This document shows, piece after piece, positions 59,671 through 64,000 of a stretch of 64,000 nt of DNA. Position 1 is the first letter of the stretch. Each line of letters opens with the position of its first letter. The notes beneath the pieces were generated by a model, which was not told where the DNA came from, did not search any database, and was given only the letters and a program-made list of their open reading frames with translations. The translations under genes and the position numbers were made by a program. The stretch lies in NCBI RefSeq assembly GCF_001665625.1, contig NZ_LZSY01000200.1, forward strand, positions 1 through 64,000, given 5' to 3'. The DNA is from Mycolicibacterium peregrinum. Its GTDB lineage: Bacteria > Actinomycetota > Actinomycetes > Mycobacteriales > Mycobacteriaceae.

Positions 59671-60249
59671 TCAGGCGAGCTGTCCGAGCGCCGCCCCCAC
59701 CGCTGCGCGGACCGTGGTGGCGACGGTCTCGGGGGAGGAGGCATCGAACTTGCCGTCCAGGTGCAGGAACGCCAGACCGTGCACGAGCGCCCACACCGCA
59801 TTCGCCATCGCATCCGGATCTGACGTGGGAAGCGCCTGCCGCACAATCGATCTGAGGTACTCGCTGATGGCCTCGACCGCGGCGACCCGTTCGGGGCTGG
59901 TGGGGTCGCAGGGTTCGGCGAACATGGCCCGGAACAGGCCGGGGCGTTGCAGCGCGAAGTTCACGTAGGCGATGGCGATGTCGGCGAGGTCGTCCGTCGT
60001 TTTCGGTGACGGGTTGGCCGCGGCCAGCTGGGCGGCCAGGTCGCGGTAGCCCACCGCGGCAACTGCGGACAACAGCGCGTCACGGTCGGCGAAATGCCGG
60101 TACGGCGCGGCGGTCGAGACTCCTGCACGCCGTGCGGCCGCGCGCAGCGACAGTTCGTTGGCGCCGCCCTCTTCGAGCAGTTCCAGCGCGGCCTGCACGA
60201 GCGCGCTGGGCAGGTCGCCGTGGTGATACGACCTCGTTGACGTGGGCAT
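59671..60249 (-). CDS. TetR/AcrR-family regulator divergent from the OYE operon
   Basis: The 192-residue protein has a TetR helix-turn-helix (about residues 12-58; LSLRAAARRAGVSTAAPYRHF) and a TetR_C_33-like ligand domain (WALVHGLAFLHLDG). It faces the old-yellow-enzyme operon across 97 bases holding an inverted repeat, and so probably represses it and itself in response to an electrophile or flavoenzyme substrate. Its start codon follows GAGG at about 10 bases. The broken phosphatase gene lies downstream. Confidence 0.88.
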   Translation of the reverse strand: MPTSTRSYHHGDLPSALVQAALELLEEGGANELSLRAAARRAGVSTAAPYRHFADRDALLSAVAAVGYRDLAAQLAAANPSPKTTDDLADIAIAYVNFALQRPGLFRAMFAEPCDPTSPERVAAVEAISEYLRSIVRQALPTSDPDAMANAVWALVHGLAFLHLDGKFDASSPETVATTVRAAVGAALGQLA

Positions 60250-60268
60250 TCGGGACTTACCTCACAAG

Positions 60269-60330
60269 TGTTGACACCGCTTACATGCTCCCCGTATGTT
60301 AGCAGCAAGATAAAGTAAGCACCGTCAACA
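60269..60330. promoter_or_regulatory. OYE promoter within a long inverted repeat (candidate TetR operators)
   Basis: TTGACA (60271-60276), 18 bases, TATGTT (60295-60300) form a strong SigA-type promoter for the plus-strand operon. The arms TGTTGACACCGCTTAC (60269-60284) and GTAAGCACCGTCAACA (60315-60330) are inverted copies with 13 of 16 matches; the left arm covers the -35 and the right arm follows the start of transcription, so binding to both would block it. Confidence 0.65.
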
Positions 60331-60346
60331 TCGGTAGGAGTTCCCA

Positions 60347-61615
60347 ATGTCGAATGCCTCGGAGGCGTTGTTCGCGCCCCTGCAGCTGAAGTCCGGTCAG
60401 GTCTTGCGCAACCGGATCGCGAAGGCGGCCATGGAAGAGGGCATGGCCGGGCGGGCGCAGCTGCCGGATGAGCGGCTGACCACGCTGTACCGGAAGTGGG
60501 GCGCCGGTGGCACCGGCCTGCTCATCACCGGCAACGTCATGGTGCACGCGGAGGCGATGACCGGGCCCGGTGGCGTGGTGCTGGATGCGGACTCACCGCT
60601 GGAGCCCTTCGCGGCGTGGGCGCGCGCCGGCAAGGACGACGGGTCGGCGATGTGGATGCAGATCAGCCACCCCGGCCGTCAGGTCCAGGCCGGCATGCCG
60701 GGCGTGGTGTGGGGGCCGTCCGATGTGGCGGTCGAACTCGGACGACACTCCAAGCGATTCGGCCAGCCGGTGGCGATGACCGCCGAGCAGATCGCCGACA
60801 CCATCACCCGCTTCGCCACCACTGCGCGCCGCGCCGAGCAGGCCGGATTCGACGGTGTCGAGGTGCACGCCGCGCACGGATACCTGTTGTCGCAGTTCCT
60901 TTCTCCGCTCGTCAACACCCGTACCGACGAGTGGGGCGGCTCGCTGGAGAATCGTGCCCGGCTGCTCTTGGAGATCGTCCGAGCGATCCGCGCCGAGGTG
61001 TCACCGGGCTTTTCCGTTGCGGTGAAACTGAATTCGGCGGACTTCCAGCGCGGTGGGTTCGACGCCGATGACGCCCGCAAGGTGATCGACATGGTCGCCC
61101 CGCTCGGCGTCGACCTGGTCGAGCTCTCCGGCGGCAGCTACGAGAGCCCGGCCATGACCGGCCGTCCGGCCGACGAGCGCACTGCGGCCCGCGAGGCGTA
61201 CTTCCTGGACTTGGCGGCCGAGCTTGCGGTGAGCAGCCCGATCCCGCTCATGCTGACCGGCGGCATCACCCGGCGTCAGACCGCCGAGCGGGTGTTGGAG
61301 AGCGGCGTCGCGGTGGTCGGCATGGCTACCGCGCTGGCCGAAACCCCTGACCTGCCGGCGCGCTGGCGCCACGGCGCGGAGGCGACCGGACGGCTGAAGC
61401 CCGTGACCTGGTCGGACAAGCCGCTGGCCTCCATCGCCAGCATGGCGATGGTGCGCTACCAGATGCGCCGGCTCGGCGCGGGGAAGAAGTCTGCGCTGGG
61501 AGTCGGACCGGCGTTCGCGTTGGTCGCCGATCAACTCGTGGCACGGCGAGCCATGCGTCGGTACTCGCGATGGCTGGCGTCGCGGCCGCGGGTGGGTACT
61601 CGTACGTCGGTTTAA
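60347..61615 (+). CDS. Old-yellow-enzyme-family NADH:flavin oxidoreductase
   Basis: The 422-residue FMN enzyme has a TIM barrel with HPGRQ, VEVHAAHGYLLSQFLSP (active-site His-x-x-His) and LNSADFQRGGF, and a C-terminal LTGGITRRQTAERVL phosphate-binding segment. OYE enzymes reduce activated alkenes; the 40-residue basic C-terminal extension is an addition to the core. TAGGAG lies 6 bases before the ATG. It leads an operon with the DJ-1-like and ADC-family genes, divergent from the TetR gene. Confidence 0.9.
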   Translation: MSNASEALFAPLQLKSGQVLRNRIAKAAMEEGMAGRAQLPDERLTTLYRKWGAGGTGLLITGNVMVHAEAMTGPGGVVLDADSPLEPFAAWARAGKDDGSAMWMQISHPGRQVQAGMPGVVWGPSDVAVELGRHSKRFGQPVAMTAEQIADTITRFATTARRAEQAGFDGVEVHAAHGYLLSQFLSPLVNTRTDEWGGSLENRARLLLEIVRAIRAEVSPGFSVAVKLNSADFQRGGFDADDARKVIDMVAPLGVDLVELSGGSYESPAMTGRPADERTAAREAYFLDLAAELAVSSPIPLMLTGGITRRQTAERVLESGVAVVGMATALAETPDLPARWRHGAEATGRLKPVTWSDKPLASIASMAMVRYQMRRLGAGKKSALGVGPAFALVADQLVARRAMRRYSRWLASRPRVGTRTSV

Positions 61616-61637
61616 CGGATCGGGACAGGAGACGATC

Positions 61638-62342
61638 ATGACGAAAGTGCTGATGGTGATCTCGGCGGCCGACCGCTGGACACTCAACGACGGGACGGTA
61701 CATCCGTCGGGGTACTGGGCCGAGGAGGTGGCGCGGCCGCACCAGATCTTCACCGAGGCGGGGTGGCAGATCACGGTCGCGACACCGGGTGGCAAGGCGC
61801 CGACGCTCGACAAGCTGAGCCTCGGGATCTCCGGTGGTATGCCGTGGAAGCGCCGGGAGGTCAAGCGCTACCTCGACAGCATCGCGAACGTGCTGGCGCA
61901 CCCGGTGGCACTCGACACCGTGAACGCCGACGATTACGACGTCGTGTTCTACCCCGGCGGGCACGGCCCGATGGAGGATCTCGCCTACGACCCGGTCTCC
62001 GGTGCGCTGTTGGCCCGCCGGTTGGAGTCCGACAAGCCGCTCGCGCTGCTGTGCCACGCGCCGGCGGCGATCCTGGCCGCTGCTGGGCCGGACGGCGCGT
62101 CGCCGTTCGCCGGTCGGCGCATGACCGGTTTGTCGAACCGCGAGGAGTTGTTGAACAGCTTCGGGCGGAAGGCACCGTGGCTGTTGGAGGACAAGTTGAA
62201 AGAGGCCGGAGTCGACTACTCCAAGGCACTGCTGCCGCTGCGTCCGCATGTCGTGGTCGATGGCAATCTCTACACCGGGCAGAACCCGCAGTCCTCGGAG
62301 AAGTTGGCGGAGCGGCTGGTGGCCGACGTGGGGAGGGTCTGA
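61638..62342 (+). CDS. DJ-1/PfpI-family protein
   Basis: The 234-residue protein has the class I glutamine amidotransferase-like fold of the HchA/DJ-1 group: YPGGHGPMEDL, the nucleophile elbow LLCHAPAAIL with the reactive cysteine, and a late ENLYTGQNP-like segment (GNLYTGQNPQSS). Relatives act as chaperones, deglycases or glyoxalases on reactive aldehydes. CAGGAG lies 6 bases before the ATG. Its stop overlaps the ATG of the next gene by one base. Confidence 0.88.
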   Translation: MTKVLMVISAADRWTLNDGTVHPSGYWAEEVARPHQIFTEAGWQITVATPGGKAPTLDKLSLGISGGMPWKRREVKRYLDSIANVLAHPVALDTVNADDYDVVFYPGGHGPMEDLAYDPVSGALLARRLESDKPLALLCHAPAAILAAAGPDGASPFAGRRMTGLSNREELLNSFGRKAPWLLEDKLKEAGVDYSKALLPLRPHVVVDGNLYTGQNPQSSEKLAERLVADVGRV

Positions 62343-63247
62343 TGGTTGCTTCGAATGTGGTCGAGGTCGACCTCGGCGGTCATTTGGTTGCGGTGCCGAA
62401 AGGTGGTCTGTATGACCGGTTTCGGATGCGCACCGATCTTGACGAGGTCGCACGTGATCCGCGCGTTTCCAGTGTCGACTTCTTCCGGAAGCTGCCCAAG
62501 ACCGAGGTCAACTCGGCGATCGGCCCGACGCTGACCCCGAACTTCTACTACCGCATCTCGACCGCGCGGCTCGTCATGCTGGCCCGATCCCGGAACATCC
62601 GCACTCGGTTACCGAAAGAACTTGCACCGCTGGAGGTTGCGCCTGGCCTGGGGATCGTCTCGGTGATGTTCTTCCGCTACGACGTGTGTGACATCGACTT
62701 CTACACGGAGGCCGCGGTCGGGGTGGCGGTGCGGCCGGCGCGACACGGCAAGCTGGGGTTCGCCGACTTGGCGAGCAGCCTGGCCAACGATCACCTGCAC
62801 TCGTACGTGTTGTCGCTGCCAGTGAGCACACAGATCGCCCAGGTGCGCGGGCATGACGGGTACGGGTTCCCGAAGTGGGTGACGGGGCTTGATGTCTCCA
62901 TCGACCCGGGCCGGACTGTGGCGCGCGTCGGCAACGACGACGGTGGGGTCGACCTAGCGCTCTCCGCTGTCACCCCGCGTCAGGCGAAGTATGAGACGGG
63001 GGAGCGGGTTTCGACGCTAACGTCGTACACGTCATTGGGTGGCGCTTGGCATTCCACGCTGAGTCAGACCAATGTGTTGTCGGCCGGGACGGCACGCTTT
63101 CCTCGGGGTGTGGATCTGCAGGTCGGTCAGGGGAGGATGGCTGATGACCTGCGGGCGCTCAAACCCATCAGGACCATTCAGTTTGATGTCGTCACGGAAG
63201 GTCAACTCGCGCTGCACATGCCGGTGCCGGTGTCGGTGCGGGACTGA
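62342..63247 (+). CDS. Acetoacetate-decarboxylase-family protein
   Basis: The 301-residue protein shows the ADC-family beta-barrel pattern, including the GYGFPKWV turn and an Arg-rich FFRYDV strand. Family members decarboxylate beta-keto acids through a lysine Schiff base, but many ADC-like proteins lack it and do other aldol chemistry; I cannot place the lysine with confidence. Its ATG overlaps the DJ-1-like stop (TGATG), so it is translationally coupled. With an ene-reductase and a DJ-1-like protein, it suggests conversion of a reactive carbonyl compound. Confidence 0.78.
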   Translation: MVASNVVEVDLGGHLVAVPKGGLYDRFRMRTDLDEVARDPRVSSVDFFRKLPKTEVNSAIGPTLTPNFYYRISTARLVMLARSRNIRTRLPKELAPLEVAPGLGIVSVMFFRYDVCDIDFYTEAAVGVAVRPARHGKLGFADLASSLANDHLHSYVLSLPVSTQIAQVRGHDGYGFPKWVTGLDVSIDPGRTVARVGNDDGGVDLALSAVTPRQAKYETGERVSTLTSYTSLGGAWHSTLSQTNVLSAGTARFPRGVDLQVGQGRMADDLRALKPIRTIQFDVVTEGQLALHMPVPVSVRD

Positions 63248-63255
63248 TCTGCTGG

Positions 63256-63309
63256 TCAGTTGAACGCCGCGCTGCCGGCCACGGGATGCGTCGTGCTGAT
63301 GAGCTTGGC
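63256..63309 (-). pseudogene. 3'-end remnant of a receptor-kinase gene
   Basis: Minus-strand codons read AKLISTTHPVAGSAAFN and stop, matching the last 17 residues of the kinase at 52943-54517 (AKLISTTHPVAGSTAFN). Over 59 bases (63251-63309 against 52938-52996) 56 match. Upstream of this the similarity ends, and no start or kinase domain is present. It is a partial duplicate or the scar of recombination. Confidence 0.75.
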
Positions 63310-63389
63310 CCCACTGGCACCGATCACCACACACCCCACTTGTCGGCAGTCAGCCGTAGCGTCGCGTCAAATCTCTTGGGGGGAATCCA

Positions 63390-64000
63390 ATCGTGAAAAG
63401 AGCCCAGAAGCGCAAGCGGATGTACTACCACGGCGGCGTGCCCGGGGGACGCCCCGGGGATCTGATCTTTCCGGCCGCCGAACTCGGATTGGACTACACC
63501 GCCGCGTATTTGTTGACTCCCGGTATGCCATTGCAGATGCCGAAGTACGACCCCGAACGGGTGCACTTCACCACTCATCCCGGGGTGGCGCGGGGTTATG
63601 CTGCGCTCTACGTCGAGCCGAGGATCGGAGAGGTACCAGGAGACGTCTATCGCGTCGTGGTCGACGGCCCGATCGAGGCCGATCCCGACTACAGCGATCC
63701 GAAACTCGCCGGCATCTACGGCACCAGCCGCAAACCGCTCACGATCGGTGCGGTCGTGGAACGAAACGTCGTGCTCGATCGGCGCCAAATCAACGAAGCC
63801 GGATGGCCATACCGCTGTTTCTACGGCGAATGGGAACCCGTTCACGCCCAGGACGGCACCGTTTTGGCCTCGCATGAGATGCGCGACCTCGGTGCCACCG
63901 ACGACTATCTCCAATTGCTGCCACGGTGGATGGACGCGCGTGAATTCGCCGACGGCGGCCGCTTGTGGAAGCCAGGAATGGAAGGATCTCGGTGGGCAAG
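63390..64000 (+). CDS. Arr-like (ADP-ribosyltransferase-fold) protein, cut by window end
   Basis: The first 203 codons of an open gene are present. GTG 63390 is preceded by GGGGGG at 9 bases. The order of motifs resembles Arr: YYHGGVPGGRPGDLI (His position), VHFTTHPGVARGYAA, GDVYRVVVDGPIEADPDYSD (Asp) and SRKPLTIGAVVER. The Tyr of Arr (VYFT) is replaced by His. A further domain with GWPYRCFYGEWEPV follows. It may be an ADP-ribosyltransferase for another target; the similarity was judged by eye and the gene is incomplete. Confidence 0.6.
   Translation, partial: MVKRAQKRKRMYYHGGVPGGRPGDLIFPAAELGLDYTAAYLLTPGMPLQMPKYDPERVHFTTHPGVARGYAALYVEPRIGEVPGDVYRVVVDGPIEADPDYSDPKLAGIYGTSRKPLTIGAVVERNVVLDRRQINEAGWPYRCFYGEWEPVHAQDGTVLASHEMRDLGATDDYLQLLPRWMDAREFADGGRLWKPGMEGSRWA

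Overview
The window is high-GC actinobacterial DNA and almost certainly comes from a fast-growing Mycobacterium (Mycolicibacterium). Markers are two PE-PPE-domain serine hydrolases, a cutinase-like esterase, PknH-sensor lipoproteins, DUF7159-type proteins, a 905-residue CtpF-type cation ATPase, a PitA plus small membrane protein pair like Rv0545c/Rv0544c, an ABC pair like Rv0072/Rv0073, a second GyrB-type protein, and a chromosomal Arr rifampin ADP-ribosyltransferase with an upstream rifamycin-associated element. GTG and TTG starts and -10 boxes placed 7-8 bases before a start codon (leaderless mRNAs) are frequent. I see no tRNA, rRNA, CRISPR array, prophage or intact insertion sequence. About 56 genes are called; one is frameshifted, one is only a 3' remnant and one runs off the right edge.

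Layout. 1-7 kb: small membrane protein, CtpF, a proline/threonine-repeat DUF7159-type protein and a polytopic membrane protein. 7-12.7 kb: cell-envelope lipid block with tandem PE-PPE hydrolases, a TetR regulator and a secreted cutinase; palindromic and repeated motifs suggest the TetR protein controls the hydrolases. 12.7-18 kb: phosphate transport (PitA), lipoprotein, second DUF7159-type protein and a SNF2 helicase. 18-28.3 kb: small secreted protein plus a cytochrome b/molybdopterin oxidoreductase fusion, an LPG-synthase-type membrane protein with a degenerate kinase-like middle, a Ser/Thr kinase fused to a solute-binding ectodomain, two PknH-sensor lipoproteins sharing a promoter, a GH25-type hydrolase and a DesA3-type desaturase. 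28.3-33.4 kb: His-rich secreted peptide, P450, FAD monooxygenase, patatin. 33.4-46.3 kb: galactokinase, then formylglycine-generating enzyme, GntR regulator and sulfatase, an orphan GyrB paralogue, and a sulfonate-type ABC transporter with a SulP permease. 46.3-57 kb: NYN/OST-HTH protein, ABC exporter with a cyclic-nucleotide domain, FadD-type ligase, PASTA-like protein, second receptor kinase, lipoprotein, F420-type reductase, Mut7-C protein. 57-64 kb: Arr, zinc-finger SDR, TetR with a broken phosphatase, and an old-yellow-enzyme/DJ-1/ADC-family operon, ending in an Arr-like gene cut by the window edge.

How the genes may work together. The clearest system is organosulfur scavenging: the enzyme that converts the sulfatase cysteine to formylglycine, the regulator and the sulfatase are adjacent, and the region upstream of the ABC/SulP operon 6 kb away carries several of the same sequence blocks as the region upstream of the regulator. 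A second theme is envelope sensing by receptor kinases with unusual ectodomains, next to PknH-sensor lipoproteins. A third is rifamycin response: Arr with its element, and a possible Arr-fold relative at the window end.
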